Assembly (NCBI RefSeq): GCF_903181435.1
Contig: NZ_CAEUHO010000004.1
Location: forward strand, 806,001 to 870,000
Source: Bacteroides acidifaciens
GTDB taxonomy: Bacteria > Bacteroidota > Bacteroidia > Bacteroidales > Bacteroidaceae
Direction of reading: 5' to 3'
Length of the DNA: 64,000 nucleotides
Of the stretch, positions 17,803-25,565 are shown in pieces (the stretch's first letter is position 1; each line of letters opens with the position of its first letter). The notes under the pieces are model-generated. The model did no database searches. It had not been told where the DNA came from and saw only the letters and a list, made by a program, of their open reading frames with translations. Made by a program: the position numbers and the translations under genes.

Positions 17803-19713
17803 TTAAATATCTTCTATTAGAATATCAAATTTTATAGGCGTCTCTATATCCATCCTCTTCATAATAGCATCTCTTCTTTTGTATGCAGCATTGGAAGTAC
17901 AGCCAAATACATTCGCAATATCCGCATATTTCATGCCAATTTTAACCAAACAGCAGAAATAGACGTCTTCTTTCAATAGTCGTTCATGCTTCCCCGTCAA
18001 TCGCTTGATAAACCCATGTGTTAATTGGTCTATTTCCGAAATCAATGTTTCCCATATTTCATTCGGTACTTTTGCGTTTGCATCCGGATTTTCATAATTG
18101 TGTTGTTTTATGGTTAATAAGGTCTTGTAGGCGACAGACTGACTTGTTAATAAACTATCGAACAAGTAACTTTTTTCTTTTTTTATGTTAGTCAGTTGCT
18201 CTCCTAAATGAATATTATGCCTCGTTTCATCTGATAATTGTATTTGTTGCATAAGTTGTTCTATCGCTTTCTCTTTCTCTGCAATAGCTTTTTTAATATC
18301 TGTGTATATCTTGTCTTTTTCTTTTAATAACTCATTAAGACAGCTATTCAGTTGATCTAAATGTTGTTTATCTTCATTATATTTACTACATTTTTGTCTC
18401 AACGCCGTTATTTCTGCATCTTTATCCTCCATATCTTTTTTCATTTGGATGGATTGTGTGGAGATTGTTTGTAATAGAGATTCCTGTTCCTGTTTTAATT
18501 GTTGTGCTTTTTGATGATATTTGATTCGTTTGTATGCAAAAAGAATAATGAGTATTATTATGAAACTACCCCCGGCGTAGATGTAATGCAAGTATAATGA
18601 TAGGTTACTCTTGTGTTTTTGTTCACTTTGTTGAAGAAGGGTCTCTTTTTCAACTGCTAAAATTTCCTTTGTGCGTTCAATATGTTTTGTGCTATCCATA
18701 TATGCTTCATAGTTATCTTTGAAATGTAATGCTTCGGCAAAGTCTCCTTTTTTTCGTGCCACATTTTCAAATATAATACAGGCATTAGCTTTCGTGTAAA
18801 AACTTGGGGAAAATAGGCATTTATGAGCATAATAAACTGCTGAGTCATTTTGGTTGGTTTTGCAATAAGCATCTCCTAGACTTAGATATATGCCATATAG
18901 TTGAGTGGTGTCTTTTTGCAGTATAAGTTCGCGTCTGATATATGAAATAGCCTTTTCCGGCTTTTCCATTTCGTTATAAAGAATCCTTAAAGAACTGAGT
19001 ACTTGAATTTCTATATATGTATTGTTAAGTCTTTCAGCAATGGGTAGGGCGCGATTTAACAACTCTTCAGCTTTGCTATGAAATGCGGCTCCTTTCATAA
19101 TACAAATATCCGCTCGTTGTACAAGTAACATTGCTAAATGGGCAGAGTCAGCCTCTTGTTTAAGAAGTTCTTCTTCGCATACATAAAGAGAGTCCGCTTT
19201 GTCCAGTAGATCTTGCTGGAAGTATACATACCCAAGGTTTCCATATAGCATACACAATAGTTTATGTTCTTTGGCTTGTTTCACTAATGGCATTGCTTTG
19301 AGAAATTCGCGTATGGTGGCAGGATTATTTCCAGATTCCTGATACACTCTTCCGAGATAATAATGGGCTTTTGCCTGCATTGTTATATCATTACCTATCG
19401 AATCATAATACTCGGTGGCTATACGAATTAAAGAATCTGTGGTTGGTGTAATGTAGTTTTTGTCTTGTGCTTGGGTTAGTAATAAGGCATATTTGGCATT
19501 TTGGGCAGGTGTTTTTATCTCTGACACGCAGATATTCTCCAATAGATACAATGCGCTGTCCGGACGGGTGGACATCAATGAATCTGCAACAGATAAAAGT
19601 AAATCTCCACTTCCTTTTTGTTGGCAGGCAAAGGTTACGAATATCAGATTAAATAAACAGAGGTAATATATTAGTCTGCTATGTTCTTTGGTTGGGTGCT
19701 TGATGTTTTTCAT
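17803..19713 (-). CDS. Membrane-anchored TPR regulator with cytoplasmic coiled coil and HTH
   Basis: A 636-residue protein. A hydrophobic N-terminus ends in a lipobox-like LIFVTFACQQ. Tetratricopeptide repeats follow (about residues 40-330, for example AKAHYYLGRVYQESGN and LYGIYLSLGDAYCKTNQNDS). There is one strong transmembrane helix (about 378-395, GGSFIIILIILFAYK), a long Gln/Lys/Glu-rich coiled coil (about 400-500) and a C-terminal helix-turn-helix (GMKYADIANVFGCTSNAAYK). The layout implies a periplasmic sensor and a cytoplasmic DNA-binding end in one chain. It lies upstream of the small ORF and barrel gene on the same strand and may control them. AT-rich codon use marks it as part of the accessory island. 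Similar TPR/HTH proteins are common in Bacteroides and mostly uncharacterized. Confidence 0.82.
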   Translation of the reverse strand: MKNIKHPTKEHSRLIYYLCLFNLIFVTFACQQKGSGDLLLSVADSLMSTRPDSALYLLENICVSEIKTPAQNAKYALLLTQAQDKNYITPTTDSLIRIATEYYDSIGNDITMQAKAHYYLGRVYQESGNNPATIREFLKAMPLVKQAKEHKLLCMLYGNLGYVYFQQDLLDKADSLYVCEEELLKQEADSAHLAMLLVQRADICIMKGAAFHSKAEELLNRALPIAERLNNTYIEIQVLSSLRILYNEMEKPEKAISYIRRELILQKDTTQLYGIYLSLGDAYCKTNQNDSAVYYAHKCLFSPSFYTKANACIIFENVARKKGDFAEALHFKDNYEAYMDSTKHIERTKEILAVEKETLLQQSEQKHKSNLSLYLHYIYAGGSFIIILIILFAYKRIKYHQKAQQLKQEQESLLQTISTQSIQMKKDMEDKDAEITALRQKCSKYNEDKQHLDQLNSCLNELLKEKDKIYTDIKKAIAEKEKAIEQLMQQIQLSDETRHNIHLGEQLTNIKKEKSYLFDSLLTSQSVAYKTLLTIKQHNYENPDANAKVPNEIWETLISEIDQLTHGFIKRLTGKHERLLKEDVYFCCLVKIGMKYADIANVFGCTSNAAYKRRDAIMKRMDIETPIKFDILIEDI

Positions 19714-19827
19714 AATTCGGCTTTATATATATAGTACAATTGTGGATTCTGCATTGCTTATCTTATCGTTGCTAATTTATGTTTATTTAAAACATTTGTT
19801 GGGAGAAGTTTCTCGTTTGTTTTGTGC

Positions 19828-19854
19828 GGTAATGAATATATTTTATTCATTACC
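19828..19854. repeat. Perfect 10-bp inverted repeat upstream of the TPR regulator
   Basis: GGTAATGAAT (19828-19837) and ATTCATTACC (19845-19854) are separated by 7 nt, 115 bp upstream of the regulator start. It could be an operator for the regulator or a terminator left from a gene displaced by the IS insertion. Confidence 0.6.
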
Positions 19855-19905
19855 AATATTAAGAATCAGCTTTCTTATTATTGATAAACTACCGTCTTAT
19901 CGTAT

Positions 19906-19913
19906 ACTTTATT
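19906..19913. repeat. Left target-site duplication of the IS66 element
   Basis: The octamer ACTTTATT directly abuts the left terminal repeat and recurs exactly at 22286-22293 beyond the right end. An 8-bp duplication is the IS66 norm. Confidence 0.95.
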
Positions 19914-19994
19914 GTAAGCATTCGGCCTCGTGCGTGTTTGTTTCCCTTCTTTTCCTTCCTACCTTTGTGTCTTCATTACAATCTTAATCCATAT

Positions 19995-20504
19995 ATGTGT
20001 TCTGTATTAGTATTTTCTAGCGAAAGTGATAAACTACGTAGTCTTTTATCCGAGTCTAACCATTTTGATTCGGTTCTTTTCATATTTGATGGTGGTCGTC
20101 GTTATAAAGTTTCGGCTTCCAGCCTTGGTATCCATTCCCCTCAGGACCTACTTCTCCCTTTAGGCCTTGGTCTTTTCCGTAGCAGTCCTTTCTGGGCCTA
20201 TTACCTTTATCCCCAAGGTTGTAATTTCCATAAAGGCATTGACGGTCTTTGTGGCGAGGTCATCCGGCACACGGGCTCTTGCGTGTCAGAGCAGAGTTGC
20301 CATGTTTTTCTTGACCGCTCCCGTAGCAGGTTGCATATCCTTTATCGGTGCGACGACGAATACCGTTTGGAATACCGTCGTCTGAATCGCGGCTCTTTTT
20401 TCTTGAAAAAGGACGAACGGAAGAGGGATTTTCTTCAAATTTCCTGGAATCGCCTGAATGAGCTGCTTACTGTTAAAAAGTATCGGAAAACAGTTGAAAA
20501 GTAA
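19995..20504 (+). CDS. tnpB: IS66 TnpB-like accessory protein with unusual N-terminal extension
   Basis: The ATG at 19995 gives 169 residues inside the IS; an earlier in-frame ATG lies outside the element. The C-terminal 100 residues match IS66 Orf2: FHKGIDGLCGEVIRHTG, then CHVFLDRSRSRLHILYRCDD and EYRRLNRGSFFL, corresponding to the usual FVFLNRRRDRIKLLYW and KRLERGRF regions. The first about 70 residues are not recognizable, and family members are normally near 115 residues, so the real start may be later or the extension may be a relic of a TnpA gene. It precedes the transposase gene by 69 nt. TnpB proteins are required for IS66 transposition, but their biochemical role is unclear. Confidence 0.78.
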   Translation: MCSVLVFSSESDKLRSLLSESNHFDSVLFIFDGGRRYKVSASSLGIHSPQDLLLPLGLGLFRSSPFWAYYLYPQGCNFHKGIDGLCGEVIRHTGSCVSEQSCHVFLDRSRSRLHILYRCDDEYRLEYRRLNRGSFFLKKDERKRDFLQISWNRLNELLTVKKYRKTVEK

Positions 20505-20573
20505 TCTCCCGTCCTACAAGCCGTTCTGCTTTATTTTCATAACTTTGTCACATAATAAAAAAGTGGATATACA

Positions 20574-22187
20574 GTGAAAGAACCGGTCATTACCCTTACT
20601 TTGGAAGAGTACGAAGAGCTGCGCAAGGAACGTGAACGCCTTGAAAAGGAACATGCAGAACTTCAGAGAAAATACGAATCCTCTTTGCGGGAGTATTCCC
20701 GCCAGGTCGAAGAAATCTCAGCCTGTACAGCCGTCATTGCCGACCTGAGATGGAAATTGGCTGACTTGACACGCCGTTTATGGGGTAAATCCAGTGAAAA
20801 ACGCCATCTTCCCGAAGATGCTGGCCAGTTGAGCATCTGTTTTGAGTCTCCGTCCGATGTCAATGACCCGGTAGCGGAAGAACAGAAAACAGCTGAGAAA
20901 TCTGCCAAATCGGAGAATGGCTACAACCGTTTCCGTAAGAGCTTCACCAAAAAGATTACCCCCCACGCCCGTAAGCCCATCGCCCCGTCCCTTCCCCGTG
21001 AAGAGATTATCATTCCCATGCCGGAGGGCCTTTCGTTGGAGGGAGCGGCGAAGCTGGGAGAGGAAGTGAGCGAACAATATGCCGTCAGTCCCGCCCGATT
21101 CTATGTGAGACGCATCATCCGCCCTAAATACCGGCTCGCCGACGGTCGTATCATAACTGCTCCCATGCCCGTAATGGCACATCCCCACAGCAATGCGTCG
21201 GAAAGTGTACTGTCACACATTGCTACCGCCAAATATTACGACCACCTGCCTCTGTACAGACAACTGGACATCTTTGAGCGTGAAGGCATCCATCTGAGTC
21301 CTTCCACTGTAAGTAACTGGATGATGGCTGCCGCACAGCGTCTGGAGCCAATCTATAATGAACTTCGTGAACTGGTCAAGGACAGCTATTACGTCATGGC
21401 CGATGAGACGCCCCATCCCGTACTTGAAAGCGACCGGCCCGGTGCTCTTCACCGCGGGTATATGTGGAACTTCTATCTGCCCCGGTTCCATACCCCATTC
21501 TTTGAATATCACAAGGGACGTGGCAGCAGCGGAATAGACACGCTGCTGGCAGGACAGGTTCGGGTGGTACAGAGTGACGGCTTTGCAGTATATGACGAGT
21601 TCGACACACTACCCGGAAAGTTGCACCTGTGCTGCTGGGCACACGTCAGGCGCAAGTTTGTGGAAGCGGAAGGAAATGACCCTCCCAGAGCAAGGCATGC
21701 ACTTGAACAAATAGGCAGACTGTATGCTGTGGAGGAGAAAATCAGGATAGGACATCTGGAAGGCGGGGCTGTAGTAAGGCTTCGCCGGGAAGAATCGTAC
21801 CCTATTATCAAAGGACTGGAAAAATGGTGCAGGCAGGAGTATGAACATACGGTTGAGAAATCGCCTATTGCAAAGGCCATATTCTATATGTACACACGTT
21901 TTGAACAACTGTCTGGATATGTCAACGATGCACAGTTCTGCATTGACAATAATCCGGTGGAGCGCTCTATAAGGCCATTGACTTTGAACAGAAAAAACAC
22001 TCTTTTCTCCGGTTCACATGAAGCGGCACATGCAGCGGCAATATTCTTTTCACTGATGGGATGTTGCAGGGAAAATAAGGTGAACCCAAAACTATGGATG
22101 CAGGACGTGTTGATTAGGGTACAGGAGAATGAAAGAGAAAAGAAAAACGACTACGCCGATTTACTGCCATTTAATTGGAAAGGATAA
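20574..22187 (+). CDS. tnpC: IS66 family DDE transposase
   Basis: A 537-residue transposase starting with GTG at 20574. An N-terminal coiled coil (about residues 10-50, Glu/Arg-rich) leads into the leucine-rich and zinc-finger-like region with RLWGKSSEKRH. The catalytic core has Asp in YYVMADETPHPV, Asp in VVQSDGFAVYDEF followed by LCCWAHVRRKFVEAE, and Glu in FCIDNNPVERSIRPL, the DDE triad of IS66. The C-terminus ends 98 bp before the right terminal repeat. A TAACTTTG box at 20540-20547 could provide a weak local promoter. No frameshift or stop is seen, so the element may be mobile. Confidence 0.96.
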   Translation: MKEPVITLTLEEYEELRKERERLEKEHAELQRKYESSLREYSRQVEEISACTAVIADLRWKLADLTRRLWGKSSEKRHLPEDAGQLSICFESPSDVNDPVAEEQKTAEKSAKSENGYNRFRKSFTKKITPHARKPIAPSLPREEIIIPMPEGLSLEGAAKLGEEVSEQYAVSPARFYVRRIIRPKYRLADGRIITAPMPVMAHPHSNASESVLSHIATAKYYDHLPLYRQLDIFEREGIHLSPSTVSNWMMAAAQRLEPIYNELRELVKDSYYVMADETPHPVLESDRPGALHRGYMWNFYLPRFHTPFFEYHKGRGSSGIDTLLAGQVRVVQSDGFAVYDEFDTLPGKLHLCCWAHVRRKFVEAEGNDPPRARHALEQIGRLYAVEEKIRIGHLEGGAVVRLRREESYPIIKGLEKWCRQEYEHTVEKSPIAKAIFYMYTRFEQLSGYVNDAQFCIDNNPVERSIRPLTLNRKNTLFSGSHEAAHAAAIFFSLMGCCRENKVNPKLWMQDVLIRVQENEREKKNDYADLLPFNWKG

Positions 22188-22285
22188 ACAAGAAAGATAG
22201 ATAAAGTCAAAAGCCAGACAAAGCATGTCTGGCTTTTGACTTTATTATAGCTTGGAGAGAAATACGGGCGAGGCCGAATGCTTAC

Positions 22286-22293
22286 ACTTTATT
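22286..22293. repeat. Right target-site duplication of the IS66 element
   Basis: Exact copy of the ACTTTATT octamer found at 19906-19913, directly outside the right inverted repeat. Confidence 0.95.
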
Positions 22294-22307
22294 TCTATTT
22301 ATTAATC

Positions 22308-22389
22308 GCCGACTATAGTTGTCTACCTGGCTGACTATAGTCGGCTGATTGGACAACCCCAGTCGGCTAGATGGACAACTCTAGTCGGC
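22308..22389. repeat. Four-unit palindrome array with exact 22-bp period (array 1)
   Basis: Units of 16 bp start at 22308, 22330, 22352 and 22374. Each is a 6-bp arm, a 4-bp core and a 6-bp arm. The arms are drawn from GCCGAC/GTCGGC, GCTGAC and GACAAC/GTTGTC. Cores are TATA, TATA, CCCA and TCTA. The 6-bp spacers between units (TACCTG, TGATTG, TAGATG) differ. Arms pair perfectly or imperfectly within units, and also between units. It lies 22 bp from the IS end and about 420 bp before rhaK. Confidence 0.85.
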
Positions 22390-22705
22390 TTCTTTGGTAC
22401 AAGCTGTTCAATTTGCTAAGATTGACAATCCAGATGCGAAGGTTACGGGCTGTGAAAGTGCAAACTATGGGAATTGTGAAGGCGTGAAGGGCGTGAAGAA
22501 AAGACTTTTCTTTATTTGTTCACAGAAAACACCTGTCAAACAAATGATTACCATCCGTGAAGGATGTGAAGGAGGAGAACTAAACTTTATTGAGGCTTTG
22601 GTAATTTTCGGCACAATTAGTTCAAAACCGCATCGGTTTTGAGTTATTCTTTGGTTTTGTTATTGTATGGAAACTATACTTGAAGAATCCTTTTTCTGTT
22701 TTGTG
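22390..22705. other. Gene-free stretch between palindrome array 1 and the rha promoter
   Basis: No gene is supported. It holds direct repeats of GTGAAGG/GCGTGAAG words at about 22451-22500 and 22555-22575, and a short perfect hairpin CAAAACCG-CAT-CGGTTTTG at 22623-22641. An 82-codon open frame crosses it (22394-22642), but its product is low-complexity (VKGVKK, REGCEGGE) and resembles nothing I recognise. The stretch may be the tail of the array element. Confidence 0.5.
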
Positions 22706-22738
22706 TCAAAATGTATATCCTTTCAATCAAAATGCGTA
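22706..22738 (+). promoter_or_regulatory. Probable RhaR operator, 21-bp-spaced direct repeat
   Basis: TCAAAATGTATA begins at 22706 and TCAAAATGCGTA at 22727, a 21-bp spacing (two helical turns) typical of AraC-family dimers. The second copy ends just before the expected -33 region of the rhaK promoter, as for a class II activator site. The RhaR assignment is inferred from the adjacent regulator gene. Confidence 0.65.
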
Positions 22739-22761
22739 AGGAGCACGAGGAGGGAATCGCC

Positions 22762-22769
22762 TATCTTTG
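22762..22769 (+). promoter_or_regulatory. rhaK operon promoter, -7 box
   Basis: TATCTTTG matches the -7 consensus, 43 bp before the rhaK ATG. No TTG/TTTG is found at -33, consistent with a promoter that needs an activator bound at 22706-22738. Confidence 0.65.
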
Positions 22770-22812
22770 CAATGTAGGTAAATGGATACCTTAAATATAT
22801 AGACAGAATACC

Positions 22813-24270
22813 ATGAAACAAAACTTTTTTGCAGTCGACCTGGGCGCAACGAGCGGCCGTACAATCTTGGGAACTTTCATTGAAGGCGGATTAAACCTCG
22901 AAGAGATTAACCGTTTCCCTAATCATCTGATTGAAGTCGGTGGTCATTTCTATTGGGATATTTATGCATTATACCGTCATATTATTGACGGCTTGAAACT
23001 GGTGGCTCACCGTGGTGAATCTATCACTTCTATCGGCATTGATACGTGGGGAGTGGATTTTGTATGTGTCGGAAAAGACGGAAACCTGCTTCGCCAGCCT
23101 TATGCGTATCGTGACCCGCATACGGTAGGAGCACCGGAAGCTCTTTTCTCCCGCATCTCGCGTAGCGAAGTATATGGTAAGACGGGTATTCAGATAATGA
23201 ATTTTAATTCACTTTTCCAGTTGGATACTTTACGTCGTAATAATGACAGTGCGTTGGCAGCAGCAGATAAGATTCTGTTTATGCCGGATGCATTGAGCTA
23301 TATGCTGACCGGGGAAATGGTGACGGAATATACGATTGCTTCGACAGCCCAACTGGTGAATGCGCAGACCCGTCGTCTCGAACCGGAATTGTTGCAAGCA
23401 GTCGGCTTGAGTGAAAAGAACTTCGGCCGTTTTGTATTCCCGGGTGAAAAGGTCGGAGTATTGACAGAAGAAGTGCAGAAGATTACCGGGCTGGGAGCCA
23501 TTCCCGTGATTGCCGTAGCCGGACATGATACGGGTTCTGCTGTTGCCGCTGTTCCGGCATTGGACCGCAACTTTGCTTATCTGAGTAGTGGCACCTGGTC
23601 GCTGATGGGCGTTGAAACGGACGCTCCAGTGATTAATGCTGACACGGAAGCGTTGAACTTTACCAATGAAGGCGGTGTGGAAGGAACTATCCGTCTGCTG
23701 AAGAATATCTGCGGAATGTGGTTGCTGGAACGCTGTCGTTTGAATTGGGGGGATACAAGTTATCCCGAACTTATCAGTGAGGCAGATGCTTGTGAACCGT
23801 TCCGTAGCTTGATTAATCCCGATGATGACTGCTTCGCGAATCCTGCGGATATGGAAAAAGCCATTGCAGAATATTGCCATGCCACCGGACAGCCTGTTCC
23901 CGAACAGCGCGGGCAGGTGGTGCGCTGTATCTTTGAGAGCCTGGCTTTGCGTTATCGTCAGGTATTGGAGAATCTACGTTCACTGTCTCCCCGCCCGATT
24001 GAGACCTTACACGTGATTGGCGGTGGCAGCCGTAATGATTTGCTGAACCAGTTTACTGCCAATGCTATCGGTATTCCGGTGGTTGCGGGGCCGTCCGAAG
24101 CTACCGCTATCGGTAATGTAATGATTCAGGCAATGGCGGCAGGTGAAGAGACGGATGTGGCAGGGATGCGCCGGTTGATAAACAGTTCCATCCCGTTGAA
24201 AACTTATCATCCGCAGGATACGGAAGCGTGGGACGCGGCTTATATACACTTTAAAAACTGTATCCGATAA
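22813..24270 (+). CDS. rhaK: L-rhamnulokinase
   Basis: A 485-residue FGGY-family sugar kinase phosphorylating L-rhamnulose at O1. It starts FFAVDLGATSGRTILGTF, the phosphate-1 motif of rhamnulokinases. TSIGIDTWGVDFVCVGKDG carries the catalytic Asp region, and VAGHDTGSAVAAVPA, YLSSGTWSLMGVE and VIGGGSRNDLLNQ are typical adenosine/phosphate motifs. It is first in rhaK-rhaI-rhaP-rhaA-rhaO, with the isomerase 35 nt downstream. The isomerase, aldolase and RhaT-type permease that follow separate it from fuculokinase and xylulokinase. Confidence 0.94.
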   Translation: MKQNFFAVDLGATSGRTILGTFIEGGLNLEEINRFPNHLIEVGGHFYWDIYALYRHIIDGLKLVAHRGESITSIGIDTWGVDFVCVGKDGNLLRQPYAYRDPHTVGAPEALFSRISRSEVYGKTGIQIMNFNSLFQLDTLRRNNDSALAAADKILFMPDALSYMLTGEMVTEYTIASTAQLVNAQTRRLEPELLQAVGLSEKNFGRFVFPGEKVGVLTEEVQKITGLGAIPVIAVAGHDTGSAVAAVPALDRNFAYLSSGTWSLMGVETDAPVINADTEALNFTNEGGVEGTIRLLKNICGMWLLERCRLNWGDTSYPELISEADACEPFRSLINPDDDCFANPADMEKAIAEYCHATGQPVPEQRGQVVRCIFESLALRYRQVLENLRSLSPRPIETLHVIGGGSRNDLLNQFTANAIGIPVVAGPSEATAIGNVMIQAMAAGEETDVAGMRRLINSSIPLKTYHPQDTEAWDAAYIHFKNCIR

Positions 24271-24305
24271 TTAATAAGAATAATCATTTTAAACAATAGA
24301 ATATC

Positions 24306-25562
24306 ATGAAAAAAGAAGAACTGATTCAGAAAGCGTATGAGGTTGCTGTGGAACGTTATGCAGCAGTAGGTGTGGACACCGAACAAGTATTGAAGACTAT
24401 GCAGGATTTTCATCTGTCACTCCACTGCTGGCAGGCTGACGATGTAACAGGATTTGAAGTGCAGGCAGGTTCACTGACCGGTGGTATCCAAGCTACCGGC
24501 AACTATCCTGGCAAGGCCCGCAACATCGACGAACTGCGTGCCGACATCTTGAAAGCCGCTTCTTATATTCCGGGTACTCACCGTCTGAATCTGCATGAAA
24601 TCTACGGTGATTTCCAGGGCAAGGTAGTAGACCGTGACCAGGTAGAACCGGAGCATTTCAAGAGCTGGATAGAATGGGGTAAGGAACATAACATGAAACT
24701 TGACTTCAACTCCACTTCTTTCTCGCATCCGAAATCGGGCGACTTGTCTCTTTCTAATCCGGACGAAGGTATCCGCCAGTTCTGGATTGAGCATACAAAA
24801 CGTTGCCGTGCAGTTGCCGAAGAAATGGGTAAGGCACAGGGCGACCCGTGTATCATGAATCTTTGGGTGCACGACGGAAGCAAAGATATCACAGTGAACC
24901 GCATGAAATATCGTGCATTGTTGAAAGATTCTCTGGACCAGATTTTCGCTACCGAATATAAGAACATGAAGGACTGTATCGAATCTAAAGTGTTCGGTAT
25001 CGGTCTGGAAAGCTACACGGTAGGTTCCAATGACTTCTATATCGGTTATGGCGCTTCACGCAACAAGATGATTACGCTGGATACCGGTCACTTCCACCCG
25101 ACGGAAAGTGTGGCTGACAAAGTATCTTCACTGTTGCTTTATGTTCCCGAACTGATGTTGCACGTAAGCCGTCCGGTCCGTTGGGATTCCGACCACGTCA
25201 CTATCATGGACGACCCGACTATGGAACTGTTCAGTGAAATCGTTCGTTGTGGCGCATTAGACCGCGTACACTATGGGCTTGACTATTTCGACGCTTCTAT
25301 CAACCGTATCGGTGCTTACGTAATCGGTAGCCGTGCCGCACAGAAATGTATGACTCGCGCCCTGCTCGAACCGATTGCCAAGTTGCGTGAATACGAAGCC
25401 AACGGACAGGGATTCCAACGTCTGGCTCTGCTCGAAGAAGAAAAAGCGCTTCCGTGGAATGCAGTATGGGATATGTTCTGCTTGAGGAACAATGTTCCGG
25501 TGGGCGAAGATTTCATTGCGGAAATCGAAAAGTACGAAGCCGAAGTAACTTCTAAACGATAA
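24306..25562 (+). CDS. rhaI: L-rhamnose isomerase
   Basis: A 418-residue cytoplasmic metal-dependent aldose-ketose isomerase (RhaA type in E. coli) turning L-rhamnose into L-rhamnulose. Family-typical segments include DFHLSLHCWQADDVTGFE near residue 40, GNYPGKARNIDELRADI, LNLHEIYGDF, the metal-site region IMNLWVHDGSKD, and VSRPVRWDSDHVTIMDDPT near residue 300. Length equals the usual 418-420. It lies between the kinase and the permease (3-nt gap to the latter). Confidence 0.96.
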   Translation: MKKEELIQKAYEVAVERYAAVGVDTEQVLKTMQDFHLSLHCWQADDVTGFEVQAGSLTGGIQATGNYPGKARNIDELRADILKAASYIPGTHRLNLHEIYGDFQGKVVDRDQVEPEHFKSWIEWGKEHNMKLDFNSTSFSHPKSGDLSLSNPDEGIRQFWIEHTKRCRAVAEEMGKAQGDPCIMNLWVHDGSKDITVNRMKYRALLKDSLDQIFATEYKNMKDCIESKVFGIGLESYTVGSNDFYIGYGASRNKMITLDTGHFHPTESVADKVSSLLLYVPELMLHVSRPVRWDSDHVTIMDDPTMELFSEIVRCGALDRVHYGLDYFDASINRIGAYVIGSRAAQKCMTRALLEPIAKLREYEANGQGFQRLALLEEEKALPWNAVWDMFCLRNNVPVGEDFIAEIEKYEAEVTSKR

Positions 25563-25565
25563 GTT

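Larger units (their letters stand above)
19914..22285 (+). mobile_element. Complete IS66-family insertion sequence, 2372 bp
   Basis: The ends are perfect 17-bp inverted repeats beginning GTAAGCATTCGGCCTCG (19914-19930; complement at 22269-22285), with further partial matches inward. The element is flanked by an exact 8-bp target duplication, ACTTTATT. Inside lie a TnpB-like gene and a full-length DDE transposase with all catalytic residues. Intact ends, intact genes and an unchanged duplication suggest a recent insertion. It landed about 190 bp upstream of the TPR regulator and 22 bp before a palindrome array. Confidence 0.96.

Noticed and set aside
20540..20547. Separate promoter for the IS66 transposase gene
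   Set aside because: TAACTTTG fits the -7 box, but there is no -33 element; mentioned only within the transposase entry.
22394..22642. 82-codon ORF before rhaK
   Set aside because: Low-complexity product from GTGAAGG repeats, no ribosome-binding or family evidence; treated as part of a repeat tail.
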